The notes below the pieces were generated by a model, which was not told the origin of the DNA, did not search any database, and saw only the letters and a program-made list of their open reading frames with translations. From Plantibacter flavus (GTDB taxonomy: Bacteria; Actinomycetota; Actinomycetes; Actinomycetales; Microbacteriaceae): a stretch of 64,000 nucleotides of DNA. Made by a program: the position numbers and the translations under genes. This document shows, one piece after another, positions 9,301 to 16,454 of the stretch (position 1 is the first letter of the stretch; the number at the start of each line of letters is the position of its first letter). The stretch spans positions 248,001-312,000 of the forward strand of contig NZ_FXAP01000004.1 in the NCBI RefSeq assembly GCF_900177615.1, given 5' to 3'.

Positions 9301-11540
9301 ACGACGACCGAGCCTGCGGCGTAGTCCGCCGGGACGTCGAGCTCGACCGAGATCGTGCCGGTTCCGCTGGCCGTCGTGGTGACCGGGTCGACGCCGGGGA
9401 TCGAGACGGCGACGGACTCGCCGGAGGCGAAGCCGGTGCCGGTGATCGTCGTGGTCCCACCGGCGACGACACTGGCCGGGTCGGCGGTGATGGCGGTGAC
9501 GTACTGCGTCGCCTCGACGGTGACCGTCGTGGTCGCGGGGCTGGCCGATGAGGCACCGGTCGCCGTGACCGTCACGGGGCCGAGCGGGAAGTCCGTCGGG
9601 AGTGTGAGGCTGGCGGAGATCGTGCCGGTGCCCGACGCGGTGGTGACCACCGGGTCGGTGAGGCCGGGGACGGTGATCGACACCGACTCATCGGGCAGGA
9701 ACCCGGTGCCGGTGATCGTCGTGCTGCCGCCGGGCGCGATCGTCGCCGGGTCGGCGGTGATGGCGGTCACGAACGGCGCCACGACGAGGTCGGTGGTGGC
9801 CGGGGTGTCGGAGGTCACACCGGTGGCGGTGAACGTCAGGGTCGCCGGGGTGAAGCCGACGGGGATCGCGACGCTCTGGCTGATCACACCGGCGGCGTCC
9901 GACGTCGTGGTGACCGGGTCGAGGCCGGGCGCGGTGATCGTGACCTGCTCGTTCGCCGCGAAGCCGGTGCCGTCGATCACCGTGGACTGGCCGGGGTTGA
10001 CCGTCGCAGGCGTGGCGGTGATGGCCGTGTCGTACACGACGACCGTCCCGCGCACGGACGACGAGGCGAGGTTGACCGTCGCGAGCGAGATCGCCGGGAC
10101 GAGGGAGATCTGCACGGCTCGGACGGTCGCCGATCCATCACCGAGGTCGCCGGTGGCCGGCTGCACGTTGGCGGTGACGTCGGCGACCAGGCGGACGATG
10201 TTGAGGATCGGCCCCACGACGTTCGCCGCCAGGCCGCCCGTGATGCCGTCGACCGTCGACTCCGCTGTCTCGAGGACCGTGAACACTCCGCCGACGACCC
10301 CGAGCACCAGGTTGAGGAGGTTCGAGATGATCTGGTCGAGGCTGATACCGAGGACTCCGAGCACCGTGTTCAGCACGCCTCCGACGATGCCTGAGGTGAC
10401 GAAGGTCGCCGACCCGTCCTCGATGGCGGACAGCGGGGCGTTGAGCGTCAGGGTGACAGCGTTCTGGCCGAGCGCTCGGACCTGGACGACGGCGTTCACG
10501 TTGGTGGCCTCGACGGCAGCCCGGAGACCGGTGACGACCGCCGTCACCTGATCGGTGATGGCCTGCGTGATCCCGTCGGCGATCGCAGCGGCGATCGGAC
10601 CGGACAGCAGCGAGGTGTTGGGCGGCAGCTCGTTGAGATCCGGCAGATCGGGGTCTGCCGCGAGCAGTGTCTCGATGTCGACCGTGACAGCACCCGTGGT
10701 GAGGTCGACCGTGACACCGCTGGCTGAGCCGACCGGACCGGTGGGGAGCAGGGCGTTGAGGTTCGGAGGAGTGACGGCCACGGAAGTCGTCGAGGTCACG
10801 ATGCCCAGGTTGATCGCTCCGGTGAGCGCCTGGTTGAGTGCGGTCTGCAGACCGGTGAGGGAGGTCTGGACACTCCCGACCGTGGTCTGGAGGTTCGTGT
10901 AGACGTTCTGCACGAGCGGGCTCTGGAGCGTGAGCGTCGCACCGGAGATCTGGTAGTCGGGAACGGCCGTGGCGCCACCCGTCTGCGAGATCGTGGAAGC
11001 GAGGGCGCCGAGGCTGAGCGAGAGGTCGCTGAGGACGCCACCGGTGGGGGTGCCGACGCGGCCGAGCAGCCCGGTGAGGTCGAGTTCGGCGTTCGCCGGT
11101 GGTGCGTCCGGTCCGCCGATCGAGACGCCGCCCTGGTCGGTGACCGCGCCCGAGCCGGCGATCGCGTCGCCGTTGGCGGCGGCGGACCCGTACTGGGCGA
11201 CTGCACCGAGCTCGATGACGCCGTTGGCGCCGAACAGTTGGAGCGAGCTGCCGAGGTCGACGCCGAGGGTGTTCAGCACCTCGGCGGACAGCGGGTTCGC
11301 GGCGACCGGGTGCACCCCGCTCGGGTTCTCGGCACGGGCGCCGGCGACTGCGGCGAGGGCGTCGAGGTTGATCCCGGCCGCCTGTCCTCCGAGGAACCGG
11401 CCGAAGCCGTCGGAGACATCGGTCGGGGCCGCTGTGGCCGCCGTCGTCGATCCCATGGCGATGACCGTGCCGACCACGGCCATGGCCGCGACCTTCCACG
11501 CACGGCCTCGGCCGAGGATGCTGCGTTGCTGTCCCCCCAC
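3330..11540 (-). CDS. Giant LPXTG-anchored adhesin with 20 Ig-like repeats (choice-of-anchor G type)
   Basis: A 2,736-residue secreted protein. Start is GTG at 11540, with AAGAAAGG 8 nt upstream. The signal peptide ends near ATAA/APTD. An N-terminal domain of ~500 residues (FGRFLGGQAAGINLDALA and onward) resembles the choice-of-anchor G family. Twenty ~85-residue Ig-like repeats follow, each opening with Y-D/E/V-T-A-I-T-x-D-P and containing TGTGFxPNESVSVSIPG; they occupy about 4770-10050. Next is a ~340-residue stalk of DVDAAA/DTDAAA hexapeptides (about 3740-4770), one divergent repeat, LPSTG, a membrane helix and RRAR. Repeats 2-5, 7-10 and 14-17 recur as the same four-repeat set, so the gene grew by block duplication. 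Probably a surface adhesin or biofilm protein; ligand unknown. Confidence 0.9.
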   Translation of the reverse strand: MGGQQRSILGRGRAWKVAAMAVVGTVIAMGSTTAATAAPTDVSDGFGRFLGGQAAGINLDALAAVAGARAENPSGVHPVAANPLSAEVLNTLGVDLGSSLQLFGANGVIELGAVAQYGSAAANGDAIAGSGAVTDQGGVSIGGPDAPPANAELDLTGLLGRVGTPTGGVLSDLSLSLGALASTISQTGGATAVPDYQISGATLTLQSPLVQNVYTNLQTTVGSVQTSLTGLQTALNQALTGAINLGIVTSTTSVAVTPPNLNALLPTGPVGSASGVTVDLTTGAVTVDIETLLAADPDLPDLNELPPNTSLLSGPIAAAIADGITQAITDQVTAVVTGLRAAVEATNVNAVVQVRALGQNAVTLTLNAPLSAIEDGSATFVTSGIVGGVLNTVLGVLGISLDQIISNLLNLVLGVVGGVFTVLETAESTVDGITGGLAANVVGPILNIVRLVADVTANVQPATGDLGDGSATVRAVQISLVPAISLATVNLASSSVRGTVVVYDTAITATPATVNPGQSTVIDGTGFAANEQVTITAPGLDPVTTTSDAAGVISQSVAIPVGFTPATLTFTATGVTSDTPATTDLVVAPFVTAITADPATIAPGGSTTITGTGFLPDESVSITVPGLTDPVVTTASGTGTISASLTLPTDFPLGPVTVTATGASSASPATTTVTVEATQYVTAITADPASVVAGGTTTITGTGFASGESVAVSIPGVDPVTTTASGTGTISVELDVPADYAAGSVVVTALGETSDTPATTNLAVVYETSIVAVPATVAGGTTTIINGAGFAPGEDVVVTFPGLEPITVTATALGAIGTPIAVPQDFAVGDVTVTALGAVSATEATTVVTVTATVYDTAITLDPTSLIPGNTTTVTGTGFLPGETVTVGYPGGTPVTVEADGDGGFTVDLPVPAGTPVGTLVVTATGETSATPATADLEVLPYDTAITADPASLLPGNSTTITGTGFAANESVSVSYPDGTPVVVTADGDGGFTAVLPIPSGTAAGQLTVTATGAVSATPAETDITVEAYDTAIALDPATIAPGGSTVVTGSGFVPLESVSITIPGLATPVTTTANGDGEITVSVTLPADFPLGDVTVTATGDVSATPATATLTVEATTYVTAITVDPTTVVAGESTLVTGTGFEPDETVTVSIPGAPAVTTQASATGTISVSLPVPADYAEGTVVVTALGEVSDTPATTNLAVDVVYTPTITADPATVPGGTSTEISGAGFAPSESVTVTFPGLDPITVTSNAAGEITTTVDVPQNFAVGPVTVTALGVVSATEATTTVTVEATVYDTAITADPDTLLPGGSTTVTGTGFLPGESVSVSIPGGTPVVVEAGPDGDITAILPILPGTPAGPVVVTAVGAVSATPATATITVEAFDTTLTATPSTLNPGDSTILSGTGYVANESVTISAPGFDDVVTTANGLGEISQVVAFPADFVPATVTFTATGALSLTPAQTSVLVEAVVYDTAITVDPTTANPGGTTTVTGTGFAPNETVTITIPGGDPVTATTNGDGDFTQPVTIPAGTPAGPITITATGETSNTPADADVTVVPYETAITADPDTLLPGTSTTITGTGFAPNESVSVSIPGGTPVVVTANGDGGFTAALPIPSATEAGPLVVTATGAVSATDATATVTVEAYETSITVDPTTVAPGGSTLVTGDGFAPNESVSVTVPGIATPIPTTSNGNGEISVSVDLPADFPLGPVTVTATGAVSATPATATLTVEATTYVTAITADPTTVVAGASTLVTGTGFAPNETVTVSIPGADPVDTTATATGTISVSLPVPADSAEGVVVVTALGATSDTPATTNLTVDVVYTPTIAADPATVPGGTSTEISGSGFAPTESVTVTFPGLAPVTVTSNADGEITTTFAVPQGFATGPVTVTALGVVSATEATTTVTVEATVYDTAITLTPDTVNPGQTTTVTGTGFQPNESVSVSIPGGYPVVVTADGDGGFTATLPVPPGTPAGPVTVTAVGETSATPAEAELTVEAYETAITADPSTVTAGGATLVTGTGFAPNESVTVTVPGGTAVPATTNGAGEFSVGITVPANAPVGPLVVTAEGAVSQTPATATVTVTAIVFSPVITASPDALIAGNTTVITGSGFAANETVTVSIPGAPVVTQVTNAGGGFTVTLPVPDGYALGDVTVTALGAASDEPATTIIEVLAYDTAITVDPSSVLPGETVTVDGTGFAGGETVTVSIPGAPSVTVVTNPDGSFTVDLPIPDDYTPGPVTVTAEGDVSETPAESDVTIEDGAVDVDTDAAAVDVDAAADVDTDVDVDAAADVDAAADTDAAADVDAAADSDAATDVDAAADVDAAADTDAAADVDAAADSDAATDVDAAADVDAAADTDAAADVDAAADSDAATDVDAAADVDAAADTDAAADVDAAADVDTDAAADVDAAADTDAAADVDAAADVDADADADTDAAADVDAAADTDAAADTDAAADVDAAADVDTDAAADVAADTDTDTDAAADVDAAADTDAAADVDAAADTDAAADVDAAADTDAAADTDAAADVDAAADTDAAADTDVAADVDAAADTAADGTDLDLNADADADADTATDADTATDADTAADADGDTDAGDDRLATVKYVTIVRDTGVIQEVYATGFEPGETVSATVFSTPFALTPVIADASGNATLTFPVDSSIELGAHRVELSGSVTGDLPLDREATAFTVTAVAAAAPGSRPGLPSTGFDGLWLGGLGAMMLLLGGAFVATRRARLE
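3740..4770. repeat. Asp/Ala-rich 18-bp repeat tract, with a 90-bp tandem block at 4351-4630
   Basis: On the minus strand the tract encodes hexapeptides of the form DxDAAA. Within it a 90-bp unit (five hexapeptides) is repeated about three times at 4351-4630; the copies starting at 4381, 4471 and 4561 are identical for essentially their whole length. Such exact tandem copies are expected to change number by slippage or recombination without breaking the frame. Confidence 0.9.
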
Positions 11541-11986
11541 GGTGGAACCCTTTCTTCGGTGCACGGGCGAACCCGCGACTGGCGTCGATCCCGGCCAATC
11601 TATGGGCGGGTGTCCCTGTCCCCCAGAGGAGGGACCCCAACCTCCGTAGTGCCGGATGGAAAACCGGTACTGGCCTCCGCAGTGCGAGGCGGCGCCGCGG
11701 GACGCCGGGTTTCGATCGGTCCCGGAGGGCCTCCGACGCGTCATCGGTGGCGGGGCTCCAGTGCACTTGGTTCCACCCGCGTCATGTCATCGATGACGAT
11801 TGAGGGATAACCCTCACTGGCCGGGGGTTTACCCCCGACCGAGATGCGTAGTTTCTACTGAGAACGCTCTCTTTGGGCTGCGGAAGCACTCAGGGATTAC
11901 GGATAATGGGGCATCCGACGGAGTATTCGCAGCATCCCTAGTGATGTGGATCCCGTCGTCCTGACGGAGCTTGAGGGGGCTGCGAT
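11541..11986. promoter_or_regulatory. Divergent control region between the adhesin and the LuxR module, with three palindromes
   Basis: No gene is seen in these ~450 bases. Three inverted repeats lie close together: GTCATCGATGAC (11786-11797, perfect), GAGGG-N4-CCCTC (11802-11815) and CGGGGGT-TT-ACCCCCG (11822-11837). Downstream the sequence becomes AT-richer (GTAGTTTCTACTGAGAAC, then GGATTACGGATAATGGGG), plausible for a rightward promoter. The adhesin leader on the other side is about 250 nt from the palindromes. Binding proteins cannot be named from sequence; the neighbouring LuxR regulator is the obvious candidate. Confidence 0.5.
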
Positions 11987-12058
11987 ATGGAAGAACCGTT
12001 TGCGACGGCAGTGGGGCGAAATCCACATCCGGCTTCGACCGAGCAGGTCGTCCCATGA
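11987..12058 (+). CDS. 23-residue leader peptide coupled to the LuxR regulator
   Basis: ATG at 11987 is preceded by GAGGGGG at good spacing. The short frame reads MEEPFATAVGRNPHPASTEQ and ends VVP, with TGA at 12056-12058 overlapping the regulator's ATG (CCATGA). No special residue run is present to suggest classical attenuation. It may simply bring ribosomes to the regulator, whose own Shine-Dalgarno is weak. Its reality rests on the ribosome site and the overlap; there is no homology evidence. Confidence 0.45.
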   Translation: MEEPFATAVGRNPHPASTEQVVP

Positions 12059-14943
12059 ACCCGGGCGCGCATCGGTTCAGCGGCGGAGCGTGGTCCGCCG
12101 CATCCCCCACCCGTCGCTCCGGCGAGTTCCGGCAATCCGCCACCCGCGCTCCCGCCCAACCGAGCGGTCGAGCGGCGGCGATCGCCCGGATGACGGCACT
12201 CATCGCGAACCGGACCAGCACGCTCCTCGTCGGACCACACGGCTACGGCAAGACCTTCACCGCGGACGCGATCGGACGTCGGATGCACGAGGACGGACGC
12301 CCGGTCATCCACGTGTCGGGTGCGTCACGGGACGCCTCGCACACGCTGAGCGACTGGCGTGCGGCGCCGAGCGGTGCCGTCTTCATCGTCGACGACGGGG
12401 CGAACCTCCACCCGGCGAGCCTCGCCGACATCATCGAACTCTCGCGGTCGCGTGAGCAGGTCGCCCTGGTGACGCTGGAGCAGGAGCTCGCCGGACTGCA
12501 GGGGCGCGGCGACGAGTCCGCCGATCGGCTCCTCGCCGTCTGGCGGACCGGGTCGCTCACACGGATCGACCTCCCGGCGCTCGACGGGTTCGAAGCCTCG
12601 GCGATGGTGGACGAGGCCGCCGAAGATGCGGTCCTCGACGACATGGCCAAGGCCGTCATCGTGCGGCTGAGCAACGGCTCGCCACGGCTCGTGCATGAGC
12701 TCACGAAGGACGCGCTCGAGACGGGCGGGGAGTTCTACCTGCCGCGCAGCATCCTCTCGCTCGGGGTCGCGGGGGTCTCACCCCGGGTGCACGACCTCAC
12801 GGAACCCCAGCTCTCCCGGCTCGAGGACGAGGGTCGGTACGCCCTGGTCATGCTGGCGAAGCTCGGTCCGGTCCCCTACTCGCGCGCGATCCGCCTGCTC
12901 GGCGAGCACCAGTTGCACGCGCTCCTCCGGCTCGGACTCGCGCGGAACGACGGCTCAGGCCAGGACCGCATCGTCGCCGACGAACTGCACGCGTGGTCGG
13001 CACTCGCGGAGTGGCGCCACAGCGGACGACTGCACCGCCACGACCGCGTCCAGCGGACGCTCATCTCGGACCTGCGTGGCGGTGCCCGTCTCACGCCGAA
13101 CGAGTCCTTCATCCTCGGCCGGTACTGGCTGACGGCCCCGCACACCGAGCTGGACGAGGGGTTCGAGTCCCTCACGATGGCGCGCACGTTTCTCGAGGCT
13201 GCGCACGTCGCGAACGTCTCCGGGCTCGCCGAGGACGGTCGTCTGCTCGCCGAACGCGCCTACACCTGGCGTCCTTCCGTGGCAGCGGCGCTGCAGTGGT
13301 CGCGATCGCTCGCCATGCTGGGCGACGGCGACGGGGCTCAGCGGGTCCTGGAGGTCGATCCCACTGCCGACTCCGACGAGGACATGCAGGCGGAGGTCTT
13401 GAGTTGGCGGGCGATCCTCGACCGCTGGTCCGAGCGCACCTGTGCGCAGGAGCTGACGGAGCAGGAGGAGCACAGCCGCGTGCTGTCCCAGCGGATCCTG
13501 ATGGTCGAGACCTGGCGCGACCAGGATCGGCAGGGTCCGTCCGAGAGCGACGCCGTCTTCTGGAAGGTCCTGCGCGACGTCGACGCCGCGCAGTCCTCGC
13601 GACTGTATGCCGCCGCTGCGCTCGTGACCAGGCTCGGCCTCAGGCTGCCACCGTCCGAGCTGCGGGAGCTGCTCCAGCTGGGTGACGCCGTCTACCGGTC
13701 GGTGCCCTACAGCGCAGCGCGGCCGTTGTCGCACGCCCTACGCGACGCGAGCGCCATGTACGTCCTGTCGGCCGGCACCATCCGCCTGCTCACGGGCCTC
13801 TCCTGGGCCGGCTTCGCGCGTTACATCGACGAGTTCGTCGCTCGCGCCGAGCGCGGGACCGGGCGCCTGGCGACGACGGACCAGTGCATCGTCGGGATCC
13901 TCGGAGCCCAGTTAGCGTTCTTCGACGGCCGCCCGGACCGCACCGTCGCCGACCTCCGGGTCGTCGAGCGCCTGCTCGACTCGACCGTCCCGCCCGAGGT
14001 GCACACGCAGACCGCGCTGCTCCTCGTCGGCGCCCTCGCCCAGACGGGCGAGCTCGAGGAGGCGACGGAACGGCGAGCTGCTGAGGACGAACGCCTCATC
14101 GCCGCCTCCACGGTCCTCTCCTACCTGGCGGACATCGCCGACTTCGGTCTGCTGATGGCAGGCGGTCGCGTCATGGAGGCCCGGGATCACCTAGGTCGGC
14201 TCGCGCAGGACATCCGGAAGCCGCTGACCGAGCGGGTCTACTCCGCGAGCCTGGCCTCCGCGGCCGGCACCGACCTGTCCGAGACCCTGTCCTGGGTCGT
14301 TGACGCCCGATCGCTGGAGCTCACGCCACTGCAGGCGTCGCTCATGCTGCTCCTCGAGGCCGGCGCCGCCGGTGACGCGAGCCGCGTCGAAGAGGCCGCC
14401 TGTTCGCTCGAGGAGGTCGGAGCACGGCATCGGGCGATCGGAGCCCATCTGCTCGCAGAACGACTCCACGAGGCCCAGGGTCGACTGCAGCACGCTCGCC
14501 GTTGCGCGGAGCGGGCCGCCGAACTCGTGGGTCCCGTGCCCGGCGCCGCCGCGGATGCGGAGGCCGGCTGGACCTCAGTCGTTTCTCCATCGCCCGTGTT
14601 CGCCACCTACCGACCGGAGACGACCGAGGAGACCGTGCCCGTCGAGCGCATCGTCCCGGTCGAGCCGCCCGCGACGCACGCACCCCTGGCCTACCTCTCC
14701 CGAGGACAGACGGACACCGGCCAGGAGACCGCCGGGGCCGACCTGAGCGCGCTCACCCGGCGGGAGCTGGAGGTCTCCCTGCTCATCGCGCAAGGACTGA
14801 GCAATCAGGAGATCGCGACGCGGCTCTTCCTCAGTGTCCGCACCGTCGAGTCGCACGTGCTCCAGGCGCGGACGAAGCTGGGTGCGGGGAGACGGCGCGA
14901 CCTGGGCCGCCTCGTCGCGCAGTCCTCGCAGCGTCATGCCTGA
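12055..14943 (+). CDS. Large P-loop ATPase / LuxR-family transcriptional regulator
   Basis: A 962-residue protein. An AAA/STAND-like ATPase is at the N-terminus, with Walker A GPHGYGKT (about residues 60-67) and Walker B VFIVDDG (about 109-115). A long helical mid-section follows without an obvious small-molecule domain. The C-terminal LuxR helix-turn-helix is at 900-955 (LTRRELEVSLLIAQGLSNQE, then RTVESHV). The architecture is that of LAL/MalT-like regulators, in which ATP and ligand binding drive oligomerisation on DNA. The start is fixed by overlap with the upstream mini-ORF. It lies divergent from the giant adhesin and directly upstream of the SipW-type genes, so it probably controls one or both. 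The inducing signal is unknown. Confidence 0.85.
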   Translation: MNPGAHRFSGGAWSAASPTRRSGEFRQSATRAPAQPSGRAAAIARMTALIANRTSTLLVGPHGYGKTFTADAIGRRMHEDGRPVIHVSGASRDASHTLSDWRAAPSGAVFIVDDGANLHPASLADIIELSRSREQVALVTLEQELAGLQGRGDESADRLLAVWRTGSLTRIDLPALDGFEASAMVDEAAEDAVLDDMAKAVIVRLSNGSPRLVHELTKDALETGGEFYLPRSILSLGVAGVSPRVHDLTEPQLSRLEDEGRYALVMLAKLGPVPYSRAIRLLGEHQLHALLRLGLARNDGSGQDRIVADELHAWSALAEWRHSGRLHRHDRVQRTLISDLRGGARLTPNESFILGRYWLTAPHTELDEGFESLTMARTFLEAAHVANVSGLAEDGRLLAERAYTWRPSVAAALQWSRSLAMLGDGDGAQRVLEVDPTADSDEDMQAEVLSWRAILDRWSERTCAQELTEQEEHSRVLSQRILMVETWRDQDRQGPSESDAVFWKVLRDVDAAQSSRLYAAAALVTRLGLRLPPSELRELLQLGDAVYRSVPYSAARPLSHALRDASAMYVLSAGTIRLLTGLSWAGFARYIDEFVARAERGTGRLATTDQCIVGILGAQLAFFDGRPDRTVADLRVVERLLDSTVPPEVHTQTALLLVGALAQTGELEEATERRAAEDERLIAASTVLSYLADIADFGLLMAGGRVMEARDHLGRLAQDIRKPLTERVYSASLASAAGTDLSETLSWVVDARSLELTPLQASLMLLLEAGAAGDASRVEEAACSLEEVGARHRAIGAHLLAERLHEAQGRLQHARRCAERAAELVGPVPGAAADAEAGWTSVVSPSPVFATYRPETTEETVPVERIVPVEPPATHAPLAYLSRGQTDTGQETAGADLSALTRRELEVSLLIAQGLSNQEIATRLFLSVRTVESHVLQARTKLGAGRRRDLGRLVAQSSQRHA

Positions 14944-15140
14944 CCCCCCGATCGGGCGATGCGGCGCGGTTCAGCAGTTTTCTCGGTAGCGTCCGCCGAT
15001 CCCAGTACCCCACTACTGGTTACAACGCTCAGCCCGCTGCCTATCGTCCTGAGAGTGTCGTGAGACGCGCGGAGGCCGTCTCCGCACGCCCGACACCTGT
15101 GGTGACGCGAGCCGTCACCGGCGGACTCCAGGGGGCTTCC
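14944..15140 (+). promoter_or_regulatory. Leader region of the SipW-type gene cluster with two hairpins
   Basis: The 197-nt gap holds GCGGAG-N5-CTCCGC (15069-15085) and GGTGAC-N7-GTCACC (15101-15119), just upstream of the ribosome site AGGGGG at 15130-15135. They could shape translation of the first secreted protein. A promoter may lie around CCCCACTACTGGTTACAACG (15007-15026). None matches a riboswitch class that I recognise. Confidence 0.35.
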
Positions 15141-15785
15141 ATGACCATCGACACCAGCACCGAGGCTCCAGCGGCCACCGGCACCGACGCGCCCGTCCGC
15201 GGTCAGCGCAGCAAGCGGGCGAAGGCGATCCTCGCCGGCGGTCTGGTGCTCGGCGTCGGTGCGGCGATCACCCTCGCGGCCTGGAACGACTCCGAGTTCG
15301 CGACCGGGATCTTCGCCGGTGGTGGCTTCGGCATCGAGGGCAGCACGGACGGTACCGCGTTCACCGAGCACCCGACCGAGGCTGCGGCCGCCCCGCTCAC
15401 CTTCGCGGTGGAAGCCGACAACCTGGCACCCGAGGAGCCCGTCTACGCCGGCTTCGCCGTGCAGCTGACCGCCGCGTCGACGTACGCCGGAACGGTCGAC
15501 GTCACCGCCACGAGCGGCGACGCCATCGCCTCATCGCTCAGCTACTCCGTCGTGGAGACCACCACCTTCGGCTGTGACGCCGCGAGTTTCGCGGCCGGTG
15601 ACCCGCTCGTGACGGACGCCGCCACGGCGGAGAGCACGGCCGCGGACGTCTTCACGCTGGGTGCCGTCACCACGCCGGTGTTCCTGTGCTTCGAGGTCAC
15701 CCCGGCAGCGAGCCTCCCACAGGCGTCGCCGAGCGGCACGGTGGTCTGGCAGTTCGCGGCCGAGTCCACCACCCCGCTGCCGTAA
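15141..15785 (+). CDS. SipW-dependent-type secreted protein 1
   Basis: A 214-residue protein starting at ATG 15141 behind AGGGGG. Residues ~22-52 form an alternate-type signal peptide: basic RSKRAK, a Gly-rich hydrophobic core (AILAGGLVLGVGAAITLA), then the hallmark AAWNDSEFATG with an acidic D-S-E just after the cleavage region, as in TasA/CotN-type SipW substrates. The mature part is Thr/Ala-rich and beta-like, with two cysteines (contexts FGCDAAS and LCFEV). There is no sortase motif or other membrane segment. It heads a compact run with the SipW-type peptidase two genes downstream, which is the likely processing enzyme. It may form a surface fibre or matrix component; that role is inferred from TasA, not shown. 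Confidence 0.75.
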   Translation: MTIDTSTEAPAATGTDAPVRGQRSKRAKAILAGGLVLGVGAAITLAAWNDSEFATGIFAGGGFGIEGSTDGTAFTEHPTEAAAAPLTFAVEADNLAPEEPVYAGFAVQLTAASTYAGTVDVTATSGDAIASSLSYSVVETTTFGCDAASFAAGDPLVTDAATAESTAADVFTLGAVTTPVFLCFEVTPAASLPQASPSGTVVWQFAAESTTPLP

Positions 15786-15805
15786 CCCGCGGCGGGACGG
15801 CGATC

Positions 15806-16444
15806 ATGGGACGACACACCCCGGCGGCGCGGAGGCATCACCGCACCGCTGAGCGACGGAGCACGTCGCGCTACACGAAGACCAGAGCGGCCCTGGCAGC
15901 AGCGCTCGTGCTGGGTGTCGGGACCTCGCTCACCCTCGCGGCCTGGAGCGACGACGAGTTCGGAACGGCGACCTTCGCGGCGAGCACCTTCGCCGTCGAA
16001 TCGCAGACGGCGACGGGAAGTTGGGCGGCGCACGAAGCGGCCAATCCGGTGACGCTGCTGTTCAACGCGACCGCCATGTCGCCTGGACTGTCCCAGTACG
16101 CATACATCGACATCCGCACCACCTCGGCGACGACCATCGGCGGGTCGGCTGCCCTGTCCGCGGTTTCGGCGGCCACCGGCGGGCTACTTCCGGCGCTCGA
16201 GTACCGCGTCGTGGCGACGGCGACGGGCACGACGTGCGGAGCGGGCGCATTCGCCTCGCAGACGTACACGGGGTCACTGGCGGCCGGCGCCGCGGTGCCG
16301 GCCGCGTCCGGCACCCTGGGCACGGCGTCGGCGACCCCGGTGCGCTTCTGCTTCGACGTGCGGGTGAAGCCGGGCACGCTGCCCAGTTTCCAGGGCTCGA
16401 CGGCGTCGGCGACCTGGGTGTTCACCAGCACCTCCAGTTCCTGA
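15806..16444 (+). CDS. SipW-dependent-type secreted protein 2
   Basis: A 212-residue protein, 20 nt after the previous gene, with GGGACGG before the ATG at 15806. The basic N-terminus (RRHHRTAERRSTSRYTKTR), the core AALAAALVLGVGTSLTLA and the hallmark AAWSDDEFGTATF match its upstream neighbour position for position around the cleavage site, marking it as a paralogous SipW-type substrate. The mature region is Ala/Thr/Ser-rich with beta propensity. Two cysteines (contexts TTCGAG and RFCFDV) may form a disulfide, as in its neighbour. Function unknown; probably a co-secreted partner or subunit. Confidence 0.75.
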   Translation: MGRHTPAARRHHRTAERRSTSRYTKTRAALAAALVLGVGTSLTLAAWSDDEFGTATFAASTFAVESQTATGSWAAHEAANPVTLLFNATAMSPGLSQYAYIDIRTTSATTIGGSAALSAVSAATGGLLPALEYRVVATATGTTCGAGAFASQTYTGSLAAGAAVPAASGTLGTASATPVRFCFDVRVKPGTLPSFQGSTASATWVFTSTSSS

Positions 16445-16454
16445 TCGGAGCACC

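Noticed and set aside
3543-9551. A 2,002-codon open frame antisense to the giant adhesin
   Set aside because: It mirrors the adhesin's Ig repeats and Asp/Ala stalk codon by codon and is Arg/Gly/Asp-rich without a signal, domain or ribosome site. It is open only because of the GC-rich, repetitive coding strand.
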